A program made the translations under genes and the position numbers. From assembly GCA_016867335.1 (NCBI GenBank), contig VGJU01000007.1:1-46856 (forward strand): a DNA stretch of 46,856 nucleotides. The letters are read 5' to 3'. Position 1 is the stretch's first letter, and every line of letters begins with the position of its first letter. The stretch comes from Candidatus Zixiibacteriota bacterium (GTDB lineage Bacteria > JAAXHH01). Below are positions 24,995-34,294 of this stretch, piece after piece. The notes under the pieces were generated by a model, which was not told the origin of the DNA, did no database searches, and saw only the letters and a program-made list of their open reading frames with translations.

Positions 24995-25831
24995 CTATAG
25001 AGAGACACGGACGGCAAATTCCGTAAGATAGTAATATACACACGGGGCGACAAATAACACACTGTCAAAGCGGTCCAGCACACCCCCGTGACCGGGGATG
25101 ATATGCGATGAGTCTTTGATGCCTGCGTCGCGTTTGAGCACCGACTCGGCAAGGTCGCCCGTCTGAGCCACCACGCTACCGATCGTGCCGAGCAGCAGAC
25201 ATTCGGATGGGCTCAGAAAAGGAAACAGCACCGGTCTCAGGGCAAACAATCCCAGCACCGTGCCTACCGTTCCCCCGATAGCGCCTTCTACGGTTTTTCC
25301 GGCGCTTACGCGGGGAATAAGTTTATGGCGTCCGACAAAACGCCCCGTAAAATACGCCGCTGTGTCGCAAAACCAAGGGATGACAAAGGCCAGCAACACA
25401 GCTCCCATGCCTCGGTTATCGTATTCGGGGGTATCGAGATTGTCCAGCAGAATCAGATGGCTTAACAAACCGCCTGTATACACCACGCCAAACAGACCGG
25501 CTCCCGTGTTGAGAAGCGGCGAACGGCTGTCCGTAAGGAAAATCTCGATGGCGGCGGAGAAGAGAACAAAAAACACCAGAATCGGAAGCGCGTGCTGTCC
25601 CTCGTTTTGCCATGCGTCCACACACAGCAGACATATCGCCGTCATGCCCGGCAGACGAACCGGGTTGAGCGTCTTGACACGGACGATACCGTAAAACTCC
25701 CACAGACCGACAACCGCTACGAGGGTGACAAAACCAAAGACATAAACGCCTCCCGCCCACGTCAGGGCCACGATTCCGGGAATAAAAGCAAGCCCCACCA
25801 GAATACGGACCCACACGTTGGAAACGGTCAC
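24995..25831 (-). CDS. cdsA: phosphatidate cytidylyltransferase
   Basis: Makes CDP-diacylglycerol from CTP and phosphatidic acid at the inner membrane, the branch point of phospholipid synthesis. 278 residues with about eight hydrophobic helices. The C-terminal signature SVVAQTGDLAESVLKRDAGIKDSSHIIPGHGGVLDRFDSVLF is complete. It is 15 bases downstream of uppS and 21 bases upstream of dxr, so clearly part of the same transcript. Confidence 0.96.
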   Translation of the reverse strand: MTVSNVWVRILVGLAFIPGIVALTWAGGVYVFGFVTLVAVVGLWEFYGIVRVKTLNPVRLPGMTAICLLCVDAWQNEGQHALPILVFFVLFSAAIEIFLTDSRSPLLNTGAGLFGVVYTGGLLSHLILLDNLDTPEYDNRGMGAVLLAFVIPWFCDTAAYFTGRFVGRHKLIPRVSAGKTVEGAIGGTVGTVLGLFALRPVLFPFLSPSECLLLGTIGSVVAQTGDLAESVLKRDAGIKDSSHIIPGHGGVLDRFDSVLFVAPCVYYYLTEFAVRVSL

Positions 25832-25846
25832 GGAAGGGGGTCTCCG

Positions 25847-26620
25847 TCAGGAGGAATGCCGAACTTGGTCGCCGGTCAGCCCGAATCGCCGCTCCCGGAG
25901 TTGATAGTCGAGAATGGCTTCGTAGAAATGCTGCCGAGAAAAATCGGGCCAATAAACGGGAGAAACCACAATTTCGGTATAGGCAAGCTGGTACAGCAGA
26001 AAATTGCTGATCCGCATTTCGCCGCTGGTGCGGATAAAAAGGTCCGGGTCGAGTAGCCCAGCCGTCTGAAGATATTTTTCAAATAAGTTTTCGTCTATGG
26101 CTTCAGGTGGGAATTTACCGTCAAGCACGTCGCGGGAGATACGCTGGGCAGCCTCTATCAGTTCTCTGCGTCCGCCGTAATTGAGCGCCAGATTGAGTCG
26201 CAACCCCGAATTGCCAGCCGTCTGCTCGATCGCGTATCCTATCGCTTCTCGTGTCGCATCTGGCAGTTCGTCCCACCGACCGCTTACGGTGATACGCACA
26301 TTGCTCCGATTGATTTCTTTTACTTCACTACGAACCGTCTGGACGAGAAGCCGCATGAGCGCGTTTACTTCCCATTGAGGACGTTTCCAGTTTTCGGTGG
26401 AAAAGGCAAACAGCGTCAACGTCTCCAATCCCAGTTCGCCAGAGGCTCGGACGATCTCTCGAACCGTATTGACGCCGGCGCGATGTCCTACTTGGCGGGG
26501 CAGACCGCGCCGTTTGGCCCAGCGTCCGTTGCCGTCCATGACGATTGCAATATGCCGGGGTAGCCGTTTGCGGTCGATCCGGGCAAGAAGAACTTCTTCT
26601 GATGGGGAATCCTGATTCAT
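25847..26620 (-). CDS. uppS: isoprenyl transferase (undecaprenyl diphosphate synthase)
   Basis: A cis-prenyltransferase that extends farnesyl diphosphate to the C55 lipid carrier for peptidoglycan. HIAIVMDGNGRWAKRRGLPRQVGHRAG holds the catalytic Asp and phosphate-binding Arg. FSTENWKRP and DLFIRTSGEMRISNFLLYQLAYTEI are the other conserved regions. 257 residues from ATG 26620; the track starts three codons earlier at a TTG. Its operon neighbours frr and cdsA are in the usual order. Confidence 0.96.
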   Translation of the reverse strand: MNQDSPSEEVLLARIDRKRLPRHIAIVMDGNGRWAKRRGLPRQVGHRAGVNTVREIVRASGELGLETLTLFAFSTENWKRPQWEVNALMRLLVQTVRSEVKEINRSNVRITVSGRWDELPDATREAIGYAIEQTAGNSGLRLNLALNYGGRRELIEAAQRISRDVLDGKFPPEAIDENLFEKYLQTAGLLDPDLFIRTSGEMRISNFLLYQLAYTEIVVSPVYWPDFSRQHFYEAILDYQLRERRFGLTGDQVRHSS

Positions 26621-26694
26621 TCGGCTCAAGGGGGAAGGGGGCCGAAAACGGGCAAAAAAAGGGAAGTATCCGAAAGACGCCGTGCTTGCGGCGG

Positions 26695-27255
26695 TCAGAT
26701 CTCCATGATCTCGGCTTCTTTACGCTGGATGACGTGGTCTACGTCCTGAATATGACGGTCCGTCGCCTCCTGAATCGTCTTCTGGAAACGCTTGCTTTCA
26801 TCTTCGGAAATGGCACCGTCCTTTTCTTCTTTCTTGAGCCGGTCGAGACTGTCCCGGCGGACGTTACGAACGCTGACCTTGATCTCCTCACCCAGCTTAC
26901 GGATCAGTTTGACGTATTCTTTGCGTCGCTCTTCGGTCAAAGCCGGAACCGGGATGTGCAAGACGTTGCCGTCGCTGCGAGGCATGAGACCGAGTTCCGA
27001 TTTTTGAATGGCCCGCTCGATCAAGGGAATCGATTTTTTATCCCACGGTTGTACCTGAATTGTCTTGGGATCGGGCGTGGTCACGCTGGCTACCTGATTG
27101 AGTGGGACCATGGCTCCGTAGGCTTCTACCCGAATGTTGTCGAGAAGCGCCGGGCTGGCCTTGCTCGTCCGAATGCCGGCAAGTTCCTTGCGCAACATCT
27201 CCATCGAGTGGTCCATCTTGTGGGTCATCTCGGAAAGAATCTGTTTGGCGTCCAT
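26695..27255 (-). CDS. frr: ribosome recycling factor
   Basis: Splits the post-termination ribosome together with EF-G. 186 residues, the normal length, with three-helix-bundle regions and central RRF motifs: LRKELAGIRTSKASPALLDNI, PLNQVASVTTPDPKTIQVQPWD, and VRNVRRDSLDRLKK. It follows tsf by only 12 bases. In most bacteria pyrH (UMP kinase) sits between tsf and frr, but it is absent here. Confidence 0.97.
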   Translation of the reverse strand: MDAKQILSEMTHKMDHSMEMLRKELAGIRTSKASPALLDNIRVEAYGAMVPLNQVASVTTPDPKTIQVQPWDKKSIPLIERAIQKSELGLMPRSDGNVLHIPVPALTEERRKEYVKLIRKLGEEIKVSVRNVRRDSLDRLKKEEKDGAISEDESKRFQKTIQEATDRHIQDVDHVIQRKEAEIMEI

Positions 27256-27267
27256 GCCCGGTCTCCT

Positions 27268-27864
27268 CTATTCGCTACCCAACTCGTACCGGATAAAACG
27301 GCGCACCACGATGTTTTCTCCCAACGTGGCGACGGCGTCCGTAATCAGATCTTTTACCGTCTTGTCGGTATCACGGATAAAGGGCTGTTCAAGCAGACAA
27401 TTTTCCTGATAGAATTTCTCCAAACGCCCCTGAACGATACGTTCGACGATTTGGGCCGGTTTGCCTTCATTGAGGGCTTGATTTCGGAAAATGTCCATTT
27501 CCTTTTCCGCGGCTTCCTGCGGTACGTCGGCGCGTTCGACCGCAAGCGGCTTGGTGGCGGCTACCTGCATGGCGATATCCCGTGCCAGCGTCTGAAACGA
27601 TTCGTTGCGTGCTACAAAGTCCGTTTCGCAGTTGATCTCCACCATGGTGGCAATGCGGCTTCCGGGGTGGACATAGGTATGGATGATACCTTCCTTCGCC
27701 TCGCGGGAGCTTTTTTTTGTAGCCGACATGATCCCTTTTTCACGGAGAAAGGTGATGGCCTTTTCCATATCGCCGTCCGATGATTCGAGCGCCTTCTTGC
27801 AATCCATCATTCCCGCGCCGGTTTTGTCCCGTAGGGCTTTTACATCTGCTGCCGATACTGCCAT
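27268..27864 (-). CDS. tsf: elongation factor Ts (short form)
   Basis: The guanine-nucleotide exchange factor for EF-Tu. 198 residues: the N-terminal UBA-like domain (DVKALRDKTGAGMMDCKKALESSDGDMEKAITFLREKG) and the core with VEINCETDFVARNESF. The length matches the short, one-core-subdomain EF-Ts of groups such as Thermus rather than the roughly 280-residue E. coli type. It is downstream of rpsB, the conserved order. Confidence 0.96.
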   Translation of the reverse strand: MAVSAADVKALRDKTGAGMMDCKKALESSDGDMEKAITFLREKGIMSATKKSSREAKEGIIHTYVHPGSRIATMVEINCETDFVARNESFQTLARDIAMQVAATKPLAVERADVPQEAAEKEMDIFRNQALNEGKPAQIVERIVQGRLEKFYQENCLLEQPFIRDTDKTVKDLITDAVATLGENIVVRRFIRYELGSE

Positions 27865-27947
27865 GAATGCGTCTGTTTAAGCGCCGGTAATCCGGGCGCT
27901 ATGGCCGCCTTTCCTCAGCCCGTTGACCGATTCGGTCACTCACCCTA

Positions 27948-28697
27948 TCAGGTCGTCTCTTCCTGTTCTGTCTCGTCGTCGTCTTTCTTTTCCTGCATCA
28001 ACTGCTCGCGTCCGGTGCGCCGTGTTCCGTCTTCCGCGGCATCCGCGATGATTTTCGTGATCAGACTGATCGAACGCAACGCATCGTCGTTGCCGGGCAC
28101 AGGATAGGTGATCAGATCGGGATCGCAGTTGGTATCCAGAATGCTGACGACCGGAATATCCAGCGCATTGGCTTCCGCCACCGCGATTCGCTCTTTACGG
28201 GCATCCACGACAAAGAGTATACCCGGCAGACGACGCATATTCCGAATGCCGCCCAGTACGCGCTCCATGCGGTCGCGTTCTTTTTCGAGTCCTGCAGCTT
28301 CTTTCTTGGTCAGCGCGTCGAAGATGCCGTGCTCTTTCATCTTCTCCAACTCTTCAAGCCGCTTGATACTGGACTGGATCGTCGTAAAATTGGTCAACAT
28401 CCCGCCCAGCCAACGTTCGGTGACATAAAACATCCCACACCGAACCGCTTCTTCCGTGATGACCGGTCGCGCTTGTTTTTTCGTGCCGACAAAAAGTACG
28501 GAATCTCCGTTTTCGACCGCCGTGCGGACCGCTTGATAGGCCTGCTCGATATTTCTGAGTGTCTTCTGCAGATCGATGATGTAGATGCCGTTGCGCTCCG
28601 CAAAGATGAATTTTTTCATCTTGGGATTCCAGCGCCGCGTCTGATGACCGAAATGAACGCCTGCCTCCAGCAAGTCCTGCATAGTCGGAATAGCCAT
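27948..28697 (-). CDS. rpsB: 30S ribosomal protein S2
   Basis: 249 residues from ATG 28697: [46 protein letters not shown] is the S2 start. [55 protein letters not shown] and the acidic C-terminal tail ([11 protein letters not shown]) are also typical. The longer listed ORF adds 58 codons of non-coding leader between rpsI and rpsB. S2 binds the 30S head late in assembly, and the rpsB leader is a known site of S2 autoregulation in E. coli. The leader here is about 97 bases. Confidence 0.97.
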   Translation of the reverse strand: MAIPTMQDLLEAGVHFGHQTRRWNPKMKKFIFAERNGIYIIDLQKTLRNIEQAYQAVRTAVENGDSVLFVGTKKQARPVITEEAVRCGMFYVTERWLGGMLTNFTTIQSSIKRLEELEKMKEHGIFDALTKKEAAGLEKERDRMERVLGGIRNMRRLPGILFVVDARKERIAVAEANALDIPVVSILDTNCDPDLITYPVPGNDDALRSISLITKIIADAAEDGTRRTGREQLMQEKKDDDETEQEETT

Positions 28698-28794
28698 ACC
28701 CGGTTGCCGTCTCCTTGTTCGCGTTCCCGCCCTCTTTGCCGCCGCCGGTCTTATGCGACCGAAAACAAGAGCAAGGATTCGGGAACAGCCATGA

Positions 28795-29199
28795 TTAACG
28801 TTTCGAGAACTGGAATCGTTTGCGTGCGCCTGCCATACCGTATTTCTTGCGTTCTTTTTCACGCGGGTCACGGGTCAGCATGCCATGCGCCCGCAGCGTC
28901 CCGTGAAGCGTCTCGTCCATCCGTTGCAGGGCTCTGGCAATACCCAGACGCAACGCGCCCGCCTGTCCTGACAGGCCACCACCGAGCGTTTCGGCGACCA
29001 CCACCACCCTGTCGCCGACACCGGCCACGTTCAACGGCTCCTGAATCGCCGCTACAAGACCCGGACGGTTGAAATAAACCAGCAAGTCCTTGCCATTTAC
29101 CGAATGCGCGACATCGCCTTTGCTCGGACGCAGCCATACTTTGGCAATGGCGCTTTTACGCTTTCCTACCGCATGAAAGCCCTCTTTCTGAGCATCCAT
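28795..29199 (-). CDS. rpsI: 30S ribosomal protein S9
   Basis: 134 residues. [23 protein letters not shown] at the start and [22 protein letters not shown] at the C-terminus are the S9 signatures; the basic tail reaches the P-site tRNA. It is 20 bases downstream of rplM, the near-universal rplM-rpsI pair, here joined to the rpsB-tsf-frr string. Confidence 0.97.
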   Translation of the reverse strand: MDAQKEGFHAVGKRKSAIAKVWLRPSKGDVAHSVNGKDLLVYFNRPGLVAAIQEPLNVAGVGDRVVVVAETLGGGLSGQAGALRLGIARALQRMDETLHGTLRAHGMLTRDPREKERKKYGMAGARKRFQFSKR

Positions 29200-29219
29200 C
29201 TACACCGACCTCCCCATAG

Positions 29220-29648
29220 TTAGAGTTCTTTCGATTCCGGGCGCTGCGCATCGTGCGGATGGGCAGCGCCGTTGTATACGCGAAGTTTTCGATACATCTG
29301 CCGACCCAAAATGTTGTGCGGAAGCATGCCTTTGATCGCCATCCGCACCACACGCTCCGGGTTCCGGGAAAACAACTGCTCGTAAGAAACGGTTTTCAAT
29401 CCTCCCGGATAACCACTGTGGTGACGGTACAGCTTGTCCTGCGCCTTGTTCCCCGTCACCCGTATTTTGCTTGCGTTGACGACGATCACATGATCGCCGT
29501 TATCGACGTCCGGCGCATACAGCGGTTTGTGTTTGCCTCGCAGAATCTGGGCGACCGCGCTGGCCAACCGGCCCAGCACCATGCCGCTTGCATCGACGAC
29601 GTGCCAGTTGTGCTGCACGTCCTGCTGTCGTACGGTCGGTGTTTTCAT
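29220..29648 (-). CDS. rplM: 50S ribosomal protein L13
   Basis: 142 residues from ATG 29648: WHVVDASGMVLGRLASAVAQILRGKHKP, DNGDHVIVVNASKI, YRHHSGYPGGLK and AIKGMLPHNILGRQMYRKLRVYNGAAHPHDAQ are the L13 core. The track uses GTG 29663, but that codon lies right on the AAGGAG ribosome-binding site, so the ATG 14 bases after it is preferred. It is the first gene of the long translation/envelope operon. Confidence 0.96.
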   Translation of the reverse strand: MKTPTVRQQDVQHNWHVVDASGMVLGRLASAVAQILRGKHKPLYAPDVDNGDHVIVVNASKIRVTGNKAQDKLYRHHSGYPGGLKTVSYEQLFSRNPERVVRMAIKGMLPHNILGRQMYRKLRVYNGAAHPHDAQRPESKEL

Positions 29649-29748
29649 GGTCTTTACATGCACTCCTTGTAGATGAAATATGAACGTAACGATACTGTTT
29701 TTTCTTTAATCCGTGCGGTAGCGAATCTTTCTTTACTTTTCAAATCGT

Positions 29749-30807
29749 CTATCCGCTCATCAGAGCGGCCAGACTTTTATCGTACGGAAAACGGGCGACC
29801 CCCCGTTCCGTAACGATGGCGCTTACATAAGCCGCCGGTGTAACGTCAAAAGCCGGGTTATACACCCGCACACCGTCCGGAGCCGTGCGCCGACCCAACC
29901 CTTCGGTTACCTCCGAGGCATGACGCTCCTCGATGGGAATAGACACTCCGGTCCGTATCGTCATGTCGATGGTGGTACTGGGAGCCGCTACGTACACGGG
30001 GATGTCGTGCGCGCGAGCCAGCACCGCCACGCCATACGTTCCGATCTTGTTGGCTACGTCTCCGTTGGCGGCAATACGATCCGCACCGACGACCACGCAA
30101 TCGATTTTGCCTTCTTTCATGACCTGCGCCGCCATGTTGTCGCAGATCAGCGTCACGTCGATGCCTTCTTGAACCAGCTCCCATGCCGTAAGACGCGCGC
30201 CTTGAAGAACGGGCCGAGTTTCATCGGCAAAAACGCGGATGTTTTTTCCTTCTCGATGCGCCTGATAGATGACCGAAAGCGCCGTTCCTGTGCCTGCCGT
30301 CGCCAGCGCCCCGGCGTTGCAATGGGTAAGCACTGTTTGCCCCGTTTCGATCAGCACCGCTCCGTGAATACCGATATGTCGGCACATGGCTTCGTCTTCC
30401 GCGCGGATGGCGAGGGCCTCGCGGGTCAGTACGGTTTTGACGGCCTCTATTCCGTTCGCAGCGTTTTCGTCGGCCACGCGGCGCATACGTTCCAGCGCCC
30501 AGAACAGATTGACTGCGGTTGGGCGCGTGGCCGCCAGCACGGCGACTACGGTATTCAGTTCCTCTTTGAACGCCGCGTACGAACCAGCCCGCGAGTCTTG
30601 GACGCCGAGTACGACGCCAAATGCCGCTGCCACGCCGATCGCCGGTGCGCCGCGAACCTTGAGCGTCTTGATCGCCGTCTCCATCTCCCGATAATCCCGA
30701 TAGGTCTCGTATACCACCTCGCCGGGCAGACGGGTCTGGTCCAAAAGCGTACAAGTTCTATCCGCTTCGTTCCATCGTATCGTCGTAAATTTCATGCGTG
30801 TGTCCAT
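29749..30807 (-). CDS. mtnA: S-methyl-5-thioribose-1-phosphate isomerase
   Basis: A methionine-salvage enzyme converting methylthioribose-1-phosphate to methylthioribulose-1-phosphate. 352 residues. LKVRGAPAIGVAAAFGVVLG, LTHCNAGALATAGTGTALSV (catalytic Cys), TRPVLQGARLTAWEL and VVVGADRIAANGDVANKIGTYGVA (catalytic Asp) are intact. The start ATG shares its A with the TGA of the kinase gene, so the two are coupled. No other methionine-salvage gene is in the window, although the upstream kinase could act on a related nucleoside or sugar. Confidence 0.95.
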   Translation of the reverse strand: MDTRMKFTTIRWNEADRTCTLLDQTRLPGEVVYETYRDYREMETAIKTLKVRGAPAIGVAAAFGVVLGVQDSRAGSYAAFKEELNTVVAVLAATRPTAVNLFWALERMRRVADENAANGIEAVKTVLTREALAIRAEDEAMCRHIGIHGAVLIETGQTVLTHCNAGALATAGTGTALSVIYQAHREGKNIRVFADETRPVLQGARLTAWELVQEGIDVTLICDNMAAQVMKEGKIDCVVVGADRIAANGDVANKIGTYGVAVLARAHDIPVYVAAPSTTIDMTIRTGVSIPIEERHASEVTEGLGRRTAPDGVRVYNPAFDVTPAAYVSAIVTERGVARFPYDKSLAALMSG

Positions 30808-31706
30808 CAAATGCGAAGCATGTTGAAAAATCGTTCCAAGCGATGCTCGATTTCGTGCGTCATCAGCATTTCGAGCCGGCGAACGGAAAAGTCTTCTACG
30901 TTGAACGACGCCATGACCGAGCCGTGAACCATCGCCTTTTTCAGTCCATCGTCTCCCGTGTCTGCGGATCGGGCCAGATACCCGACAAACCCGCCGGCAA
31001 ACGAATCGCCGGCCCCGGTAGGATCGGTCACGGAAAGCACCGGAAATGCGGGAACGGCAAAATAGGTGTCGCCGGTGACCAGAGTCGCACCGTGTTCCCC
31101 GCGTTTTATCACCACGGCACGCGGTCCCAAAGCCAGAATTTTGTGCGCGGCGCGTGCAAGGTTATGGTCTTCCACAAGCTGACGCGTTTCGCTATCGTTG
31201 AGAATCAGCACGTCCACACGGGAAAGCGTTTGCATCAGGACGTCTTTTTTTCCGGTGATCCAAAAATCCATCGTGTCGCATACCACAAGCTCCGGTGCGG
31301 CCACCTGTTCCAACACCCGCCCTTGAAGTTCGGGGTCTATATTGGCCAGAAAAACGTACGGTCGTTCACGGTGACGATCCGACAGTACCGGTCGAAAATC
31401 CGCAAACACGTTGAGTTGTGTATCGAGCGTCCGGCGGTCGTTCATGTTGGGTTCGTATTCACCCGCCCACCGGAACGTTCGTCCTTCTACCGTCTGAAGC
31501 CCGGACAGATCGACGTCTCGTTGCCGTAGGAACGAAAGCAGGTCGTGCGGGAAATCCTGTCCCACCACGGCTACGATATCGACGGGAGCAAAAAAACTGG
31601 CCGCCGCCGAGAAATAGGTCGCCGATCCGCCTATCGCCTCTTCTACTCCCCCAAAGGGTGTTTTGACCGAGTCAAACGCTACAGAACCCACGACCAATAT
31701 GCTCAA
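30807..31706 (-). CDS. PfkB-family carbohydrate/nucleoside kinase
   Basis: 299 residues of the ribokinase fold. GGVEEAIGGSATYFSAAA is the N-terminal substrate region and DPTGAGDSFAGGFVGYLA the catalytic signature with its anion hole and Asp base. The substrate is not fixed by sequence; ribose, adenosine or fructose-type sugars are usual. Coupling to mtnA by a TGATG overlap suggests a nucleoside or methylthioribose-related role. That is inference only. Confidence 0.9.
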   Translation of the reverse strand: MSILVVGSVAFDSVKTPFGGVEEAIGGSATYFSAAASFFAPVDIVAVVGQDFPHDLLSFLRQRDVDLSGLQTVEGRTFRWAGEYEPNMNDRRTLDTQLNVFADFRPVLSDRHRERPYVFLANIDPELQGRVLEQVAAPELVVCDTMDFWITGKKDVLMQTLSRVDVLILNDSETRQLVEDHNLARAAHKILALGPRAVVIKRGEHGATLVTGDTYFAVPAFPVLSVTDPTGAGDSFAGGFVGYLARSADTGDDGLKKAMVHGSVMASFNVEDFSVRRLEMLMTHEIEHRLERFFNMLRI

Positions 31707-31719
31707 TCGCTTCTCCTCG

Positions 31720-32136
31720 CTATCCGCCTGCCTGCTGTTCCTGTACGCCGGCCTCTGTCATTCGGAGGATTTCTCCCGTGACCGGATCCAACTCGAAGCG
31801 AATCGACGGCGCGTCTCCCCACAACCGTTCCAAACCGTAAAAATGCCGCACTTCGGACCGGAAGACATGCACCACTACGTCGACATAGTCGATAAGAACC
31901 CAGCGCGAGGTCTGTGTTCCCTCCACATGCCAGGGGCGCACACCCGTCTTTTCCAGTGTTTCCGTAATCCCTTCCACTACCGCTTTGAGTTGCGGCTCTG
32001 ACCCCACCGATCCGATGACAAAATAATCGGCAATGGGAGAAACCCGTTGCAAGTCCAACAGACGCACGTCCGTCGCTTTTTTGTCAAGCATGGAAAGCGC
32101 CGCATGTTCTGCCACTTCAAAGGGAGTAAGGGTCAT
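31720..32136 (-). CDS. rsfS: ribosomal silencing factor RsfS
   Basis: 138 residues. It binds L14 and blocks subunit joining when nutrients are scarce. DYFVIGSVGSEPQLKAVVEGI, and WVLIDYVDVVVHVFRSEVRHFYGLERLWGDAP, are the Iojap/RsfS motifs. It lies three bases after the LytR_C gene and 13 bases before the kinase, the LytR_C-rsfS order being common in bacteria. Confidence 0.95.
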   Translation of the reverse strand: MTLTPFEVAEHAALSMLDKKATDVRLLDLQRVSPIADYFVIGSVGSEPQLKAVVEGITETLEKTGVRPWHVEGTQTSRWVLIDYVDVVVHVFRSEVRHFYGLERLWGDAPSIRFELDPVTGEILRMTEAGVQEQQAGG

Positions 32137-32139
32137 ACG

Positions 32140-32649
32140 CTAATCATCGTAAAACAGCAACCGATCATAATCTTGTCCTATGATGGCGGTAACGTCCACC
32201 ATCCGGTCGTCGTTCCGCTGGCGGACGACGTTGGGCGTGCCAAGCGCCTGCGCTACCGCTGCCGCCGCTTCCGAAACCGTTTCCTGGCCGCTGCGGTCGA
32301 GTACTATCGTCTCCGGAAAGTTGAAATGCTCCGCATTTTCCATGTTGACAACGTCAAACCCTTGCTTTCGGAGGTATTTGAGCATCGCCTGACTGACAGC
32401 CGGGTCCCCGCACCCGTTCAAAATTTCCACCTGCACATGGACAAACGAGGGAGAGGGTTGCTCCGGCGGAGCACTCAACGGCTCAACCGGCGTATTGCCT
32501 CCCGTCATCAGCGTATACAAAAAAAAGACGTTGACACCGACCAATAAAACAATCATCCCCTCCAGCAGCCACAACCGGAACGATTTGCGTCCGGAGCCGC
32601 CGGATTTGTCATCTATCCCTGGCAGATGCCGGTTTCGCCGCCTCAGCAT
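32140..32649 (-). CDS. membrane-anchored LytR_C domain protein
   Basis: 169 residues: a short cytoplasmic basic tail, one membrane helix (LWLLEGMIVLLVGVNVFFLYTLM), a Pro-rich linker, then a LytR C-terminal domain outside the membrane (VQVEILNGCGDPAVSQAMLKYLRKQGFDVVNMENA). Such domains accompany cell-wall glycopolymer ligases, although the LCP catalytic domain itself is absent here. The gene is next to rsfS. Confidence 0.88.
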   Translation of the reverse strand: MLRRRNRHLPGIDDKSGGSGRKSFRLWLLEGMIVLLVGVNVFFLYTLMTGGNTPVEPLSAPPEQPSPSFVHVQVEILNGCGDPAVSQAMLKYLRKQGFDVVNMENAEHFNFPETIVLDRSGQETVSEAAAAVAQALGTPNVVRQRNDDRMVDVTAIIGQDYDRLLFYDD

Positions 32650-32853
32650 GGCATCTCTACGGTCGAAGACGTCACGATCCGCCTTCCGCGTTGCTGTATA
32701 GGATCAGGAATCTCGAAACCTGTCGGAGAAAGAAACGCAAAACGGGGGCCGCGCTGCGAGGAATCAAAACCTGACGTCATCCGGCATATCACACCCTTTC
32801 CACTCCAGACGGCGGTATCAGTCATCCCTGTCCGGCTAATACGATGCGGCCCC

Positions 32854-33381
32854 TCAATCCCGGAAGTTCAGGGAGGCCGGGACGGACGCATCGTCCTGCT
32901 CCCACGGGGAAGCAGCGTGCGGATAGGAACGCCCCCATCCATGCGGCTGCGATACGCTGTACCCTACGTATATCGACAGTTTTTCGCTGGGCCGGTAAAG
33001 AAACTCGAAACCGGGCAACACCCGCGTCGTGCCGCCAGAAGGCTTTGCCCCCGGGGACGTGCCGAGCAGAAAACGCTCGATCCCTACCTGTACGCGAAGC
33101 TGTGCCGAAGCAGACATCCGATAGCTGAGCGTATTCGTGTAAAGTCCCCGCAGATTGCCACCTTGGCTGCCGGACTGAAACGCCATTGTATAGCCGTGCG
33201 ACATCGAAAAACGAGCCGGATCCATCCAGCCAAATGTTTTGGTTTTTGCAGGAGACAAAAGCGAAAAGGGCGTAAAAGAACGCAGAGACCGAGGTGGGGT
33301 GGCTTCCTGTGCCGAACCGGAACCCGAAAGACAAAACAGTGCGATAAATGCCCCCACCCATCTACCCGTCGTTCTTACCAT
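32854..33381 (-). CDS. hypothetical exported beta-rich surface protein
   Basis: 175 residues from ATG 33381. A signal peptide (WVGAFIALFCLSGSGSAQ) is followed by alternating-hydrophobic strands: MSHGYTMAFQSGS, YRMSASAQLRVQVGIERF, VLPGFEFLYRPSEKLSIYVGYSVSQP. The aromatic, glycine-rich strands suggest a small outer-membrane barrel or barrel-like protein. I do not recognise the family. A strong promoter lies just upstream, so it starts the transcript that probably continues into the LytR_C and rsfS genes. Confidence 0.7.
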   Translation of the reverse strand: MVRTTGRWVGAFIALFCLSGSGSAQEATPPRSLRSFTPFSLLSPAKTKTFGWMDPARFSMSHGYTMAFQSGSQGGNLRGLYTNTLSYRMSASAQLRVQVGIERFLLGTSPGAKPSGGTTRVLPGFEFLYRPSEKLSIYVGYSVSQPHGWGRSYPHAASPWEQDDASVPASLNFRD

Positions 33382-33439
33382 GATTTTCACTCCGACAACG
33401 CTTGTTTTAACCCTTGAATGCAAAAACCATTAACGGCGT

Positions 33440-33468
33440 AATATAACCTCTCTCGCAAGGCTTGTCAA
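33440..33468 (-). promoter_or_regulatory. strong sigma-70 promoter for the surface-protein operon
   Basis: On the minus strand TTGACA, exactly 17 bases, TATATT: a consensus -35 and a one-mismatch -10. It gives a leader of about 50 bases before ATG 33381. Confidence 0.88.
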
Positions 33469-33532
33469 CTTTTTTTTGCTTGATAGACAAGGATATATCC
33501 GCGTCGGACGGGTTGCTTTCCGGGTGAAAATA

Positions 33533-34294
33533 TCAGACCCTCCGAGCCAGAATCGCCCCGGAAAACGCCAACTGCTCGGGCGTATTGATCCCCAGCGTTT
33601 CCTCCGGATATTCGGCGGCTATCCCCTCTACCCGATATCCCCGTTCGTGAAGAAGCCCGACCGTGTCCGTAAGATAGTATTCTCCTTGTTGGTTCAAAGG
33701 TTTGAGCAGCGTCAGCATCTCCAACAAAAGCGGTGTTTGGAAACAGTACGTGCTCGTATTGACCTCGCGGATGTTCTTTTCTTCGGGACGGGTGTCTTTT
33801 TCTTCGACGATACGCACCACTCGTCCATCGGGGTCGCGGACGATACGTCCGAAACCAAACGGTTTCTCTATCCGGGCCGTCAACAGCGTCACCGCCGCCT
33901 GTGTAAAACGGTGTCGGGTCACCATGTCGCTAAGCGTTTCGGGGCGCAAAAGCGGTGTATCCCCCGCCAACGCGAGCATATCTCCCTCATAACCCCCCAG
34001 ATACGGCGACGCCTGCATCACCGCATATCCCGTACCCAGCAGTTCGCGCTGTTCCACAAACTCCACCGGATAGCCGGCCAGTGTTTCCATGACCGCCTCC
34101 GCCTGATGCCCGACGATCGTCAAAATACGCTCCGATCCTACTGCCATAGCGGTTTCGACGACATATTGGATCATAGGACGCCCGCCTATCGGATGAAGCA
34201 CCTTGGCAAGATCGGACTTCATCCGGGTTCCCTTGCCCGCCGCCATGACGACGGTGACAAGACCGACATTACGAGATAAAGCAAGAGGGTTCAT
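33533..34294 (-). CDS. GlmU-like nucleotidyltransferase lacking the acetyltransferase half
   Basis: 253 residues, the pyrophosphorylase fold only. VVMAAGKGTRMKSDLAKVLHPIGGRPMIQYV is the nucleotide loop; ELLGTGYAV, LALAGDTPLL, GFGRIVRD, IVEEKD and NTSTYCF are the GlmU uridylyltransferase landmarks. The left-handed beta-helix that acetylates GlcN-1-P is missing, and no separate copy is in the window. It could make UDP-GlcNAc with an outside acetyltransferase, or use another sugar-1-phosphate. The start at 34294 overlaps the folK stop as ATGA. Confidence 0.88.
   Translation of the reverse strand: MNPLALSRNVGLVTVVMAAGKGTRMKSDLAKVLHPIGGRPMIQYVVETAMAVGSERILTIVGHQAEAVMETLAGYPVEFVEQRELLGTGYAVMQASPYLGGYEGDMLALAGDTPLLRPETLSDMVTRHRFTQAAVTLLTARIEKPFGFGRIVRDPDGRVVRIVEEKDTRPEEKNIREVNTSTYCFQTPLLLEMLTLLKPLNQQGEYYLTDTVGLLHERGYRVEGIAAEYPEETLGINTPEQLAFSGAILARRV

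Noticed and set aside
26545-27783. Plus-strand ORF of 412 residues
   Set aside because: Antisense of frr and tsf.
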